Source of the DNA: Chiridota heheva
Lineage: Eukaryota > Echinodermata > Holothuroidea > Apodida > Chiridotidae
Assembly (NCBI GenBank): GCA_020152595.1
Contig: JAIGNY010002025.1
Span: 805,001 to 869,000, forward strand
Direction: 5' to 3'
Length of the DNA: 64,000 bases
In this document: positions 1 through 12,216 of the stretch, piece by piece
Layout of the letters: the number at the start of each line of letters is the position of its first letter
Numbering within the stretch: the first letter of the stretch is position 1
Made by a program: the position numbers and the translations under genes
Notes under the pieces: generated by a model
Told to the model about the DNA's origin: nothing
Database searches by the model: none
The model's input: the letters and a program-made list of their open reading frames with translations, nothing else

Positions 1-3000
1 ACATACATCATGGATGACACCAAGAAACAACAAAAAGGCCATTGTTATGTATGACTATATATGACAGTCATTATGGATGACACCAAGAAACAACACAAAG
101 GCCATTGTTGTGTATGCCTATATATAACAGACATCATGGATGACACCAAGAAACAACAAAAAGGCCATGGTTATATATGACTATATATAACAGATATCAT
201 GGATGACACCAAGAAACAACAAAAAGGCCATGGTTATATATGACTATATATAACATACATTATGGATCACACCAAGAAACAACAAAAAGGCCATGGTTAT
301 GTATGCCTATATATAACATACATCATGGATGACACCAAGAAACAACAAAAAGGCCATTGTTATGTATGCCTATATATAACATACATCATGGATCACACCA
401 AGAAACAACAAAAAGGCCATTGTTATGTATGCCTATATATAACATACATTATGGATGACACCAAGAAACAACAAAAGGCCATTGTTATATATACCTATAT
501 ATAACATATATCATGGATCACACCAAGAAACAACAAAAGGCCATGGTTATGTATGCCTATATATAACATACATCATGGATGACACCAAGAAACAACAAAA
601 GGCCATTGTTATGTATGCCTATATATAACATACATCATGGATCACACCAAGAAACAACAAAAAGGCCATTGTTATGTATGCCTATATATAACATACATTA
701 TGGATGACACCAAGAAACAACAAAAAGGCCATTGTTATATATGCCTATATATAACATATATCATGGATGACACCAAGAAACAACAAAAAGGCCATGGTTA
801 TGTATGACTATATATAACAGATATCATGGATGACACCAAGAAACAACAAAAAGGCCATGGTTATGTATGCCTATATATAACATACATTATGGATCACACC
901 AAGAAACAACCAAAAGGCCATTGTTATGTATGACTATATATAACAGACATATGGATGACACCAAGAAACAATAAAAAGGCCATGGTTATGTATGCCTATA
1001 TATAACAGACATATGGATTACACCACGAAACAATAAAAAGGCCATGGTTATGTATGCCTATATATAACATACATTATGGATGACACCAAGAAACAACAAA
1101 AACTTGGCCATTGTTATGTATGCCTATATATAACAGACATCATTGATGATACCAAGAAACAACAAAAAGGCCATTGTTATGTATGCCTATATATAACATA
1201 CATCATGGATGACACCAAGAAACAACAAAAAGGCCATTGTTATATATGCCTATATATAACATACATCATGGATGACACCAAGAAACAACAAAAATGCCAT
1301 GGTTATGTATGCCTATATATAACAGACATCATGGATCACACCAAGAAACAATAAAAAGGCCATTGTTATGTATGCCTATATATAACATACATCATGGATG
1401 ACACCAAGAAACAACAAAAAGGTCATGGTTATGTATGCTTATATATAACAGACATCATGGATGACACCAAGAAACAACAAAAAGGCCATTGTTATGTATG
1501 CCTATATATAACATACATCATGGATCACACCAAGAAACAACAAAAAGGCCATGGTTATGTATGCCTATATATAACATACATTATGGATGACACCAAGAAA
1601 CAACAAAAAGGCCATGGTTATGTATGCTTATATATAACATACATCATGGATCACACCAAGAAACAACAAAAAGGCCATGGTTATGTATGCCTATATATAA
1701 CAGACATCATGGATCACACCAAGAAACAACAAAAAGGCCATTGTTATGTATGCCTATATATAACATACATCATGGATCACACCAAGAAACAACAAAAAGG
1801 CCATGGTTATGTATGCCTATATATAACATACATCATGGATGACACCAAGAAACAACAAAAAGGCCATTGTTATGTATGCCTATATATAACAGACACCATG
1901 GATGACACCAAGAAACAACAAAAAGGCCATGGTTATGTATGCCTATATATAACAGACACCATGGATGACACCAAGAAACAATAAAAAGGCCATGGTTATG
2001 TATGCCTATATATAACAGACATCATGGATGACACCAAGAAACAACAAAAAGGCCATGGTTATGTATGCCTATATATAACAGATATCATGGATGACACCAA
2101 GAAACAACAAAAGGCCATGCTTATGTATGCCTATATATAACATACATCATGGATGACGCCAAGAAACAATAAAAAGGCCATGGTTATGTATGCCTATATA
2201 TAACATACGGTACATCATGGACGACACCAAGAAACAACAAAAAAGCCATTGTTATGTATGCCTATATGTAACAGATATTATGGATGACACCAAGAAACAA
2301 CAAAAGGCCATGGTTATGTATGCCTATATATAACATACATCATGGATGACACCAAGAAACAACAAAAAGGCCATGGTTATATATGACTATATATAACAGA
2401 CATCATGGATGACACCAAGAAACAACAAAAAGGCCATTGTTATGTATGCCTATATATAACAGACATCATGGATGACACCAAGAAACAATAAAAAGGCCAT
2501 GGTTATGTATGCCTATATATAACATACGGTACATCATGGACGACACCAAGAAACAACAAAAAAGCCATTGTTATGTATGCCTATATGTAACAGACATCAT
2601 GGATCACACCAAGAAACAACAAAAAGGTCATGGTTATGTATACCTATATATAACATACGGTACATCATGGACGACACCAAGAAACAACAAAAAAGCCATT
2701 GTTATGTATGCCTATATGTAACAGATATTATGGATGACACCAAGAAACAACAAAAAGGCCATGGTTATGTATGCCTATATATAACATACATCATGGATGA
2801 CACCAAGAAACAACAAAAAGGCCATTGTTATGTATGACTATATATGACAGTCATTATGGATGACACCAAGAAACAACACAAAGGCCATTGTTGTGTATGA
2901 CTATATATAACAGATATCATGGATGACACCAAGAAACAACAAAAAGGCCATGGTTATATATGACTATATATAACATACATTATGGATCACACCAAGAAAC

Positions 3001-4785
3001 AACAAAAAGGCCATGGTTATGTATGCCTATATATAACATACATCATGGATGACACCAAGAAACAACAAAAAGGCCATTGTTATGTATGCCTATATATAAC
3101 ATACATCATGGATCACACCAAGAAACAACAAAAAGGCCATTGTTATGTATGCCTATATATAACATACATTATGGATGACACCAAGAAACAACAAAAAGGC
3201 CATTGTTATATATACCTATATATAACATATATCATGGATCACACCAAGAAACAACAAAAAGGCCATGGTTATGTATGCCTATATATAACATACATCATGG
3301 ATGACACCAAGAAACAACAAAAAGGCCATTGTTATGTATGCCTATATATAACATACATCATGGATCACACCAAGAAACAACAAAAAGGCCATTGTTATGT
3401 ATGCCTATATATAACATACATTATGGATGACACCAAGAAACAACAAAAAGGCCATTGTTATATATGCCTATATATAACATATATCATGGATGACACCAAG
3501 AAACAACAAAAAGGCCATGGTTATGTATGACTATATATAACAGATATCATGGATGACACCAAGAAACAACAAAAAGGCCATGGTTATGTATGCCTATATA
3601 TAACATACATTATGGATCACACCAAGAAACAACAAAAAGGCCATTGTTATGTATGACTATATATAACAGACATATGGATGACACCAAGAAACAATAAAAA
3701 GGCCATGGTTATGTATGCCTATATATAACAGACATATGGATTACACCAAGAAACAACAAAAAGGCCATGGTTATGTATGCCTATATATAACATACATTAT
3801 GGATGACACCAAGAAACAACAAAAACTTGGCCATTGTTATGTATGACTATATATAACAGACATCATTGATGATACCAAGAAACAACAAAAAGGCCATTGT
3901 TATGTATGCCTATATATAACATACATCATGGATGACACCAAGAAACAACAAAAATGCCATGGTTATGTATGCCTATATATAACAGACATCATGGATCACA
4001 CCAAGAAACAATAAAAAGGCCATTGTTATGTATGCCTATATATAACATACATCATGGATGACACCAAGAAACAACAAAAAGGCCATGGTTATGTATGCTT
4101 ATATATAACAGACATCATGGATGACACCAAGAAACAACAAAAAGGCCATTGTTATGTATGCCTATATATAACATACATCATGGATCACACCAAGAAACAA
4201 CAAAAAGGCCATTGTTATGTATGCCTATATATAACATACATCATGGATCACACCAAGAAACAACAAAAAGGCCATGGTTATGTATGCCTATATATAACAT
4301 ACATCATGGATCATACCAAGAAACAACAAAAAGGCCATGGTTATGTATGCCTACATATAACAGACATCATGGATCACACCAAGAAACAACAAAAAGGCCA
4401 TTGTTATGTATGCCTATATATAACATACATTATGGATGACACCAAGAAACAATAAAAAGGCCATGGTTATGTATGCCTATATATAACATACATCATGGAT
4501 CACACCAAGAAACAACAAAAAGGCCATGGTTATGTATGCCTATATATAACAGACATCATGGGTGACACCAAGAAACAATAAAAAGGCGCATTGTTATGTA
4601 TGCCTATATATAACATACATCATGGATCACACCAAGAAACAACAAAAAGGCCATTGTTATGTATGCCTATATATAACAGACATCATGGATGACACCAAGA
4701 AACAACAAAAAGGCCATGGTTATGTATGCCTATATATAACAGACATCATGGTTGACGCCAAGAAACAATCAAAAGGTCATGGTTT
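1..4785. repeat. 63-bp satellite array with higher-order duplication
   Basis: About 76 head-to-tail copies of a 63-bp unit, cut by the left window edge. Each unit carries the core GGATGACACCAAGAAACAAC, then a GGCCATKGTTATGTATG segment and a CTATATATAACA segment. Recurring variants are GATGAC/GATCAC, CATTGTT/CATGGTT and TATGCC/TATGAC. Because 63 is a multiple of three, one plus-strand frame stays open over many units as a 21-residue repeat (MDDTKKQQKGHGYVCLYITY plus I), but stop-containing units recur, so coding is unlikely. Diagnostic variants (CAACACAAAGG at 91 and 2874; AACTTGG at 1101 and 3824) show that roughly 1-1900 is repeated at 2784-4450, the offset falling from 2783 to about 2660 as monomers were lost. 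Confidence 0.97.
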
Positions 4786-5374
4786 GGCACAGTTACAAAC
4801 TTTGTGGAAAATAATTCAATCTATACAACAGTACAACGAGCGACATAGAATGGTTAAAGCGCTTTCAAATGCGGTTTACTGTTTACAATGGAACAGGCAA
4901 TTAGACGGGAGAACATACACTAAGATTTCCAATGGTGCAAGTATACAAAACGAACATCTATGCATCATCACTCTATACTTACGAGTTGTATAACTAAACA
5001 AATGTGTGAGGGTCTAGGGGATTCATTTAAATGCATCTTGCTATGCGTCGACTAACTTTTTCACTTTCTTCTCTTTCCCATACAAATTTTAAAAGCCACT
5101 TGGAATTATGGGCCCCCCTGAAGCCCCTTAAATATCAGAAAATTTGAACAATTTTAAAATTCCTTTATAAAGTAATTTTCCTTCACCATGCCGCAATTTT
5201 GTATTCATTGTCCAACCAGGCACGCAACCGGGAAGAGCAACTTACCCCTCACCACCCCCCATGAAGCTTATATCTCGAGAAATTGGTAACAGCTATAGCG
5301 AAAGCTACATAAACATTATTACATTCCGTCAAGTCTTTCTAAATTCAATTTAAGAAATAAACTGCAATTGCGAG
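4786..5374. other. Unique DNA beyond the satellite; no gene recognised
   Basis: The satellite stops in a degenerate unit and unique sequence follows. The satellite frame continues open for about 70 more codons to a stop at 4991-4993, but I recognise nothing in that peptide. No promoter or splice pair is evident. Confidence 0.5.
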
Positions 5375-5490
5375 CCCATTGTTGAGTAATAACCGGCAAG
5401 CCTAAATAATTTGAAGGATAATGGGCGAGGCGAAGCAGAGCCTATTATAGTTCAAATTATTTGGCCGAGCCGGTTATTACCAACAATGGG
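5375..5490. repeat. Short inverted-repeat (foldback) element
   Basis: The left arm 5375-5414 (CCCATTGTTGAGTAATAACC...) pairs with the right arm 5451-5490, which is its near-exact reverse complement, leaving a loop of about 36 bp. The same GTTGAGTAATAACCGG word recurs at 6757-6772. Size and structure fit a MITE-like foldback. No transposase is present. Confidence 0.75.
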
Positions 5491-6689
5491 CAAGCAAGAG
5501 CAGTTTATATTTATTCTATCACCAAATATGATGAAAAACATTAGAAAAATAAAGAAAATCTTATCAAATTCAGATAAAGAAATATGCGAAATTTATACAC
5601 AGTACCGCACGTGCGTCAATCCAGCTTATTTGTATATGACGACACAGAGAGAATATTGACGGTTTTTAAACCACCAATTTGTACTTTTGTCCAACGAACA
5701 AAACTTGATCTCGTAAATGACTCGCGAATTCATCAATTTAGAAATTTAATGTAAGTATTTTGCAATATAAAAGCAATATTTCAGAAGAAACACATTTTAT
5801 CCCTAAAGAAAAATATCTTCGTTAACTTAGCGAGAAACAATAGACAAAGGTCAAAATTATGTCAGTGTCATATCACTACACTCTCGTACCGAAGACCAGC
5901 TGTAAACATAAACTGCACTGTACATAGTAAAAGATCAGTGCAGGGAAGTGCCATTTAGAAATGGCACTTCCCTGATCAGTGCAGTTGATGATCGCTTTGG
6001 CTGAAATACACTGCCGTGTCCCGTAAAAGTGCGAAGAATACTGGAAAATGCCTCTTTCAGGTCTATTTGTTATTGGAACAGAAACTATTATTATTCAATA
6101 TTCTCAAATTTGTCAGAATAGGAAAGTTTGAACAGTTTTGAAGTTGTTGAAAATAACGTTTTGGTCTAGGGCTATAAACTGCTATGCTAGTTACAACGAC
6201 AGTACTGTGTAGCCTGTAGGTACGTGCAATGGAAGTGTGTTGTAAACTCTTTAAAGCTTAGGCCCTAATGTTACAAAATAAGACTAATGATTCTAGAAAA
6301 GGGTAAAACAGGCAGTGGCACGTTTCATTCCTAGTAATATACTTGTTTGGTGTAAGTACTGAACAATTATAGCCCTGTTGAATCTGCATCAGTATGAACT
6401 TGCAGGCCTAACTTTTAAATGTTTACATTTTTTTTTCTTTTTTTTTCATTTTTATTTATTGCATTCTATTCTAAGCTGTGCACATTGGACTATGTTGTTG
6501 CTCAATTTAAATCTGGCATAATCAGCTTGTCAGCAAGAAGTTTGTTCCTGCTGAAACTGAAATTAAAGTATTTTCGGCATAATTTAATTTTGTGCGTAAA
6601 ATTATTATTGAAGGGTTAATCCGTGCTTGCCATGATTAATGTAGGAGTTTAATACCAGTACCCCACATTAAAAACTGTCAATCTAATGA
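5491..6689. other. AT-rich DNA without a recognised gene
   Basis: Contains the perfect short palindrome at 5942-5973 and T-rich runs near 6420-6450. Short open frames here show no family resemblance. Confidence 0.5.
5942..5973. repeat. Perfect 15-bp inverted repeat, 2-bp spacer
   Basis: AGGGAAGTGCCATTT at 5942-5956 is followed by AG and then its exact reverse complement at 5959-5973. The palindrome lies between two direct copies of GATCAGTGCAG (5933-5943 and 5974-5984). That arrangement looks like a tiny foldback insertion with a duplicated flank. Confidence 0.85.
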
Positions 6690-6850
6690 ATATGCAATTG
6701 CCCGGTTATTGACTGAGAGTGCTGTCATTGGTCATTTTTTCAGCTACTGTCCATTCGTTGAGTAATAACCGGACAGTAGGATTATGTAAATGAGGCTTGT
6801 CAGCCAATCAGATAGCTTGAAATGAATAACCGGACACTAGTGGTGATAGA
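6690..6850. repeat. Diverged relative of the 5375 foldback
   Basis: Contains three copies, in both orientations, of the AATAACCGG / CCGGTTATT word, including GTTGAGTAATAACCGG shared with 5383-5395. It is probably a decayed copy of, or one end of a larger element with, the inverted repeat at 5375-5490. Confidence 0.5.
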
Positions 6851-6954
6851 ATAAGAAATGATACGCGGTCATATTTTCACATAAACAGTGGGAAAGAGAT
6901 GCATATTAAGTATATGTTATACCCCATCTAAAAAGCTGCAAGTATGCCATCACA

Positions 6955-7125
6955 CTGCACCAGTCACTTTCCAACTACGTTGGTGAAATCTTTGAAACAT
7001 AATAACTTAAAAACGGAATAAGATTCAACATAGATTTTTTCAATTTGTTTCTAAATAGACCTCATATATATCGTATATGTAAATAAAAATATAAATATTT
7101 ACGGGAATATTGATACATTTATAGT
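6955..7125. mobile_element. Family B foldback element, solitary right arm
   Basis: Matches the right arms of the complete family B elements at 10412-10940 and 59461-60216: the order is GTGAAATCTTTGAAAC, then AATAACTT, then GGAATAAGAT, then TTGTTTCT, then a GGGAATATT end. No left arm is seen upstream, so this copy appears truncated. Confidence 0.55.
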
Positions 7126-7179
7126 TGACTTGATTTTCGATGATTAATAGCCGCCATTTTATTTTGCAAGTCTTGTAGT

Positions 7180-7790
7180 TGGGATGCAAATTTCCCAAAA
7201 ATTGAAGAAAAATTAAGGAAATTGATTACAAAAATGGAAGCAAATTTTTAAGCAAATTGGAACAAATTTTATGAAAATAGTACGAAAATTGAAAACGATG
7301 TCTTGAAAAATGAATAAAATTTCACGAAAAATAAAGAAAAATAAAAAATTGCACAAAAATTGTAGCAAATTTCCCGAAAATGGGAGGAATTGCACAAAAA
7401 TTGAAGCAAGTTTCCCGAATATGAAGGAAATTGCACAAAATTCAAAACAAATTTCATGAAAATTTAAGACAACTTCTCAAAAATTGAAGCAAATTCCTGA
7501 AAATTAAGAAAATTGCACGAAAATTAGAACATATTTTACAAAAATGAAGGAAATTGTACAAAAATTGAAGGAAATTTTCCGAAAATTGAAGACAACTTCT
7601 TCAAAATGGAAAATATTTTCCCAAAAATGAAGGAAATTGCACAACAAATGAATCAAACTTCACTGAAAAAGAAGACACTTTACAAAAGTAAAGGAAATTT
7701 CTCGAAAACTGATAAAAAACTTATAGAAAATTTCAGAAACAAATCCCGAAAATGAGGAAATTGCACGAAAATTGAAGTAATTTTTTCCAA
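7180..7790. repeat. Degenerate A-rich tandem repeat (family D, copy 1)
   Basis: Purine-rich DNA built from irregular repeats around GCACAAAAATTGAAG and AAATTTCCCGAAAATG, spaced roughly 35-45 bp apart. Minus-strand open frames here are compositional artefacts (Phe/Leu/Ser rich). The same array occurs inverted at 18420-18735. The two share the flank ATGGAATCTGACT, showing that both belong to one dispersed element with an internal tandem array. Confidence 0.75.
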
Positions 7791-8340
7791 AAATTATGCC
7801 ATGGAATCTGACTGGACTCGTCAAAATCATTTCGTTATAATTTTCATTATTGGGGGCGGGGACCAAAATAGTACTTTCCCCTGTGAAATATTTTGGGGGA
7901 CCTTTGCCCCTTGGTCCCCGGTTCTTACGCCCCTGGTTTGGAACCTTTGGAACCTTGGGTCAAGGGACAAAGCCCCGGAAGCTCTGAACATTTCTTGATT
8001 ATGATACCCCACAATGGTTTAAAATCAACACAAATTTTCAAAATGTAAGTGATGAAAAGAAGACAATTTAAATTAACTCGAATAGAAATAATACCATTTC
8101 AAAACAGCCAGAGGAGAAATTTGCCCTGAAAATAGAGAAAATTTGATCAAAATTGTGGACTCATGGGCGAGGCCTTGAAAGGAGTCCAGGGCGAAACTCT
8201 AAAGCTCTGAAGATTTTTTGTTTTTGATGTCCGAAAAATGATTTAAAATCAACACAAATTTCCAAAATATAAGTGATGAAAAGGAGACAATTTCAAATTC
8301 GAGTGTTAAGATCTATTTTCAGAGTGGATAAACGTTTAGG
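7791..8340. repeat. Dispersed repeat flank with internal ~220-bp duplication (family E)
   Basis: Continues from family D. The block AAATCAACACAAATTT...AAGTGATGAAAAG occurs at about 8025-8060 and again at 8240-8280, and the phrase TTGTGGACTCATGGGCGAGG lies between. A related copy lies at 16370-16635. No coding frame survives. Confidence 0.6.
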
Positions 8341-8981
8341 TTACAATGTCTAAGAGGCAGTAAGATGGATGGAGGATGGGGGGGAGGGGGAAGAGATTGA
8401 AATTGCTAAAAAGGATGATTTTATTCAAAACATTTTAAAAGTATTTTGTAATTTGCGAAGATATGTAAAGATATAACCATGTTAATTTTTCTACAATTTT
8501 GTTTTAATACTAGGCCACTTTTTTCCCCGACGAAAAAAACATGGTGTGTAAACACCCACCCCCTTAAGTGACGCCCCTGAATATGCATTGTGCCTTTCCT
8601 TCCGGACGCACATAGGCGCAGATCACGGGGGCAAGGAGAAGATCGCCCCTGTGAACAGATGAAATGCTGGGGAAAAGTATCGTTTGAAAAAATATGAATA
8701 GACCAAACCAAAATCACGTGTTTTATTTTGATTAAAAGAGTTAAAATTGCTATAGCTTCCGCGGCTACGACCCTGGACCCCAAAATCTGAATGTATAAGA
8801 ATGTGATATATTTTTCTCATGGTTAAATGTTCTTTATTTGGGCTGCCATAAATACAGCCAGTGGCGGGGCGTCGGGGGAAAGGGATATTTTGCCTCAATC
8901 ATTTGGATAAGTGTTACTCGTTTTGATTAGGTTTATGGCCTACGGCCGGTGCTACCGGAGATTTTGTACCCTGGAGATTTC

Positions 8982-9025
8982 GCCTCCTCAGACACTATCT
9001 CTTAAGAGAAAGTGTCTGGGGAGGC
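8982..9025. repeat. 44-bp near-perfect palindrome
   Basis: Arms of about 22 bp meet at a central TTAA with no loop: GCCTCCTCAGACACTATCTC on the left is mirrored by the reverse complement of GAGAAAGTGTCTGGGGAGGC on the right, with two mismatches. It could extrude as a cruciform, or it may be two fused transposon ends. Confidence 0.85.
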
Positions 9026-10411
9026 AAAAATTCCCAGACATCATGCATTTAATGTTAGTGGGTAATGTTAATAATGTCACAAATTATATTAATAATTTCA
9101 CAAATTGTCATTAAAGCATGCATGCAACCGGGAAATAGAAGCCCTTTCGGGGTCCCTCAACTTTCTACGCCTGTGCCCTCCCTAATGTCCCGGGGCTTAA
9201 GCCCCTCAAAAACGAAAAGCTAGACACGCCCCTGCACAACTTGCACAAGGTGGTGGTGTGTCCTGTGCTTTATGCATAGTGTTAGCGTAATGTTCGGCTT
9301 TACCTGTTTAACATTTAGTTTCCATATTTTTGTACTCACATAGGCCTACTGTAAAAATTGTTAACAACAGTCTGACAGTACAGTACACAAGTATTTGAAA
9401 ATTCGTGAAATTATAACAGTACATTTCATTCATGATTTCCTCAATGTTCCTTAAGTTATGTATTCCAATTTGAAACCACCAATTAGAGAAATGTTTTTGA
9501 AAATATGGGAATACTTCAAGAACGTTGGTTTTATTGTAAAGTCTGATTTCAGTAATTTCTTCATTTACATCTCTCTGATTTGTGATAATCTATTTTACAA
9601 TTCTGTTCTGGTATTTTCGTTAATCTTTCTAGCACATATTATCAACTCTCCTCTTAACATAACATATAATAACATGATGGGCTAAGAAGGGTTTAGTCAC
9701 CCCATACTTTTTTTTTTTCTTTATAATAACAAGATGGGCTAAGAAGGGTTCAGTCACCCCATGAAATTCCCAAACTAACCAACACCACAAAAAAAAAAAA
9801 AAAAAAAGAAAAAGGGTTTTTTTTTTTCAATGTTTTCCTCGAAATAGTGAACAGAATTGAAGATAAGTATCCAGGTGGGTATACATTGGGGACGGAAGGC
9901 TTATTGAAGATGGTACATGTAGGACAACAGGCCTACTATAGGTGAAAGGAATACGGATTGGGGAAGGTAAATAATTGGGATGTGTAGGATGAGTGAGTAA
10001 GGTATTTATTTGCATTGGGCAGAGTACATGGTAAGCTGGTGATTATATTAGGTCTGCTCCAAACTCCAGTCCACTCTCCACTCAGAGGCAAAATGAGTAT
10101 CAGCAACTGATTGGGAGTTAAACAGCGATGGACTGGCGTCCTTTCCATGGGGAGCACTGATTTGTAGTTAAACAAGATCTGTGTATGCCTAGGAATCCCA
10201 TAGATAGAACACCCTGGGTAAGCACCAGCTTGATGGGCCTAAGTTCAAGGCCCAATATGGATTTAAACTTTAATGCTAGATAGATGGAAATATTTAGTGG
10301 GTAAGGATGATATAAATAAATGGCAATTGGAGATAGATGGCAAAGATTTAGGAAGATATTTATTAGGATATTCATAAAGTATTTCAATTTGATATTATTT
10401 TTCTCTTAAAT
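9026..10411. other. Mixed repeat-derived DNA, no gene recognised
   Basis: A 40-bp unit (GATGGGCTAAGAAGGGTT...) is directly duplicated at 9669-9706 and 9726-9763, followed by A-rich (9788-9806) and T-rich runs that resemble retroposon tails. The words GATGGACTGGCGTCC (10129-10143) and GTTCAAGGCCC (10242-10252) recall SINE cores, but no convincing A/B box pair was found. Confidence 0.45.
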
Positions 10412-10940
10412 GGAAAAATCCTGTGAATTTTCATTTTATTATATGATAGATTACTATTAAAGAAACAAATTTGAGTAAGTTTATACCTTATTCCTTTGTT
10501 GAATTATTACATTTTGAAGATTTCACCAGTGTGTTAAAAAGTGACCTGTAGTGTGATGTCATAACTACAGATCCAAAACAGTGTTTATGAATTTTTTGGA
10601 AATTAATTGTCCGTTTCTAAATTATTGGAAACGTTTTTGGTTAATTAGTGAGATGGTATAACCAGCCCTTTGAAGACCAGGATTTGCCCATTTGCTCATG
10701 TACCTACATTCTAAATAAAATAAAAAAAATATTATTTTCTAGAAATGCATAACAAATTACGTTGGATCTGCAGCTATGACATTTCACTTTACACTGCAAG
10801 TTTACTTTTCAACACACTCTCCAAATTTTTGAAATGAAATAACTTTTAGATGAATGGAATAAGATATCAACATGGTTTCTCACCAATATGTTTCTTTAAT
10901 AGTCCTCTACCATATAAATTAAAATGAAAGAGAATATTCT
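10412..10940. mobile_element. Family B foldback element, copy 1
   Basis: Long imperfect terminal inverted repeats of about 110 bp. The left arm runs from TCCTGTGAATTTTCATTTT to GAAGATTTCACCAGTGTG; the right arm is its reverse complement, ending AAAATGAAAGAGAATATTC. The interior has GTGTGATGTCATAAC and no open frame. Arm architecture parallels family A (extremity, GAGGACTATTAAAGAAAC, then CTTATTCC), suggesting a common superfamily. The transposase source is unknown. Confidence 0.75.
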
Positions 10941-11181
10941 TGAAAGACATTTCATTTGTAGAGAATCTCACAAAGTGCATTATTTTTTTATATTTTATTT
11001 TCTATTTCTTAATATTAATAATAATACATTGATTTATATAATAGCGCTTTCTGCAAAAGACCTGAAATCGCTAAACTTCTTTGTACCTTTATCATCATAA
11101 TTGGCCACTAAGCTTTCCCTTAAACTAGTCAGTATATAAGGCAGTTGAAATTTCCTTTTTTCTTAATAACTTTTTCAACAG

Positions 11182-11250
11182 TTTCATGAATTTGTTAGAT
11201 ACAGGAAGGGGGCACTCCACACTCAATTGAGTACGACCACTAAATTCAAG
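11182..11250 (+). CDS. Probable internal exon of an unrecognised gene
   Basis: This 69-nt block is bounded by a pyrimidine-rich acceptor (CTTTTTCAACAG) and a strong donor (AAG|GTATGT). Only one of three frames is open, and it fills the exon exactly as 23 codons, starting FHEFVRYRKGALHTQLS and ending TTKFK, so both introns would be phase 0. The residue mix, rich in charged and polar residues, looks like protein rather than translated AT-rich DNA. The next candidate exon on this strand is 13563-13659; it joins in frame if its second AG is used. I do not recognise the family. Upstream exons were not found, and the region to the left is repeat-filled. Confidence 0.45.
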
Positions 11251-11405
11251 GTATGTCCAACTTTTCTGAATATTCTGAATGTAAAATTCTGAATTAAAGG
11301 TTATGTTTTAATTCATAAAGATCCATGGTCAGGTAGAGGTAACATTAGCTATATTAATTTCAAATCTCCTAAAAAACATGAAGACAACAAAATCATCAAA
11401 ATCAG

Positions 11406-11975
11406 TTAAAGAATTAGTTCAGTGGTCAAGCATGTCCATCGCATGTGAAAGAGGACTTCAAAAGAAACAAAATGGTGAGGAGTTTAAAAATCTTATTCCG
11501 TTAAGGAGATATTTAAGTTTTAAGTTTGGCATCATTTGTGTAGAAACAACTGAAATCAGATTAGTTGTGACGTCATAGCCTCAGATTCCTCAAAGTCTTT
11601 ATGTATTTTATCATATTTTGTACTGCGATTTTTTGGGTTAAAAACTTGTATTTGTCAAGAAAGTAATAAAACATAATATTGTAAGGGTAATTATAGTTTA
11701 CCACCTGAAGAAAGTTCTAGGAAAAATAATTTAAATAGGAAAAAAAAGCTTAATAATTTGTCTTGAAAATACATTAAGAATTGATAAGAATGTGAGGATC
11801 AAAGCGCCAACGTTCCATAGTAAACTTACACCATTTCTACAAAAAGACAGAGCTTTAAACTTTAATATCTCTTTAACGGAATAAGATTTTGGAATGCTTT
11901 CTTCATCATTTTGTTTCTTTTAAAGTCCTCTTTCATATGAGATAAACTCGTTTGATCACTGAAATAATTATTTTA
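11406..11975. mobile_element. Family A foldback element, copy 1 (near complete)
   Basis: Terminal inverted repeats of about 110 bp. The left arm begins TTAAAGAATTAGTTCAGTGG and includes GAAAGAGGACTTCAAAAGAA and CTTATTCCGTTAAGGAG. The right arm is its reverse complement, with CTCTTTAACGGAATAAG and TCTTTTAAAGTCCTCTTTC. The interior carries GTGACGTCATAGCC and no transposase. Six copies, in various states, occur in this window. It lies in the putative intron between the exons at 11182 and 13563. Confidence 0.85.
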
Positions 11976-12216
11976 GAATTGGCCATTTTATAGCTTTTAA
12001 AAAAAAATTGTGCAAATATGCAAATTTTTGTGTTACTCTTGTGATGTATGAACGAGACAAAACTTATATTTTCTTATGTAAATCCATTGTTTTTAACCCT
12101 CTGCCATTTCTCTTTAAAAAAGGAAAGACAATCTTAATGAAGGGAATTTGACCTTTACCATAGCCCAGCCAAGGCCATCTCTACAAAATTGTTAGTTTGA
12201 TGTAACACACTTGGTG

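Noticed and set aside
1394..1984. 196-codon open frame of MDDTKKQQKGHGYVCLYITYI units
   Set aside because: It is the satellite unit read in its open frame. Other monomers carry stops, and there is no start context, splice signal or conservation evidence.
1..4785. CRISPR-like regular array
   Set aside because: Units are contiguous and near-identical throughout with no unique spacers; the context is eukaryotic.
5582..5755. 57-codon plus frame running into a GTAAGT donor-like site
   Set aside because: No recognisable protein, weak codon quality, and it lies between related foldback repeats.
10129..10252. SINE-like words GATGGACTGGCGTCC and GTTCAAGGCCC
   Set aside because: No A/B box pair in correct order, no target duplication and no second copy in the window.
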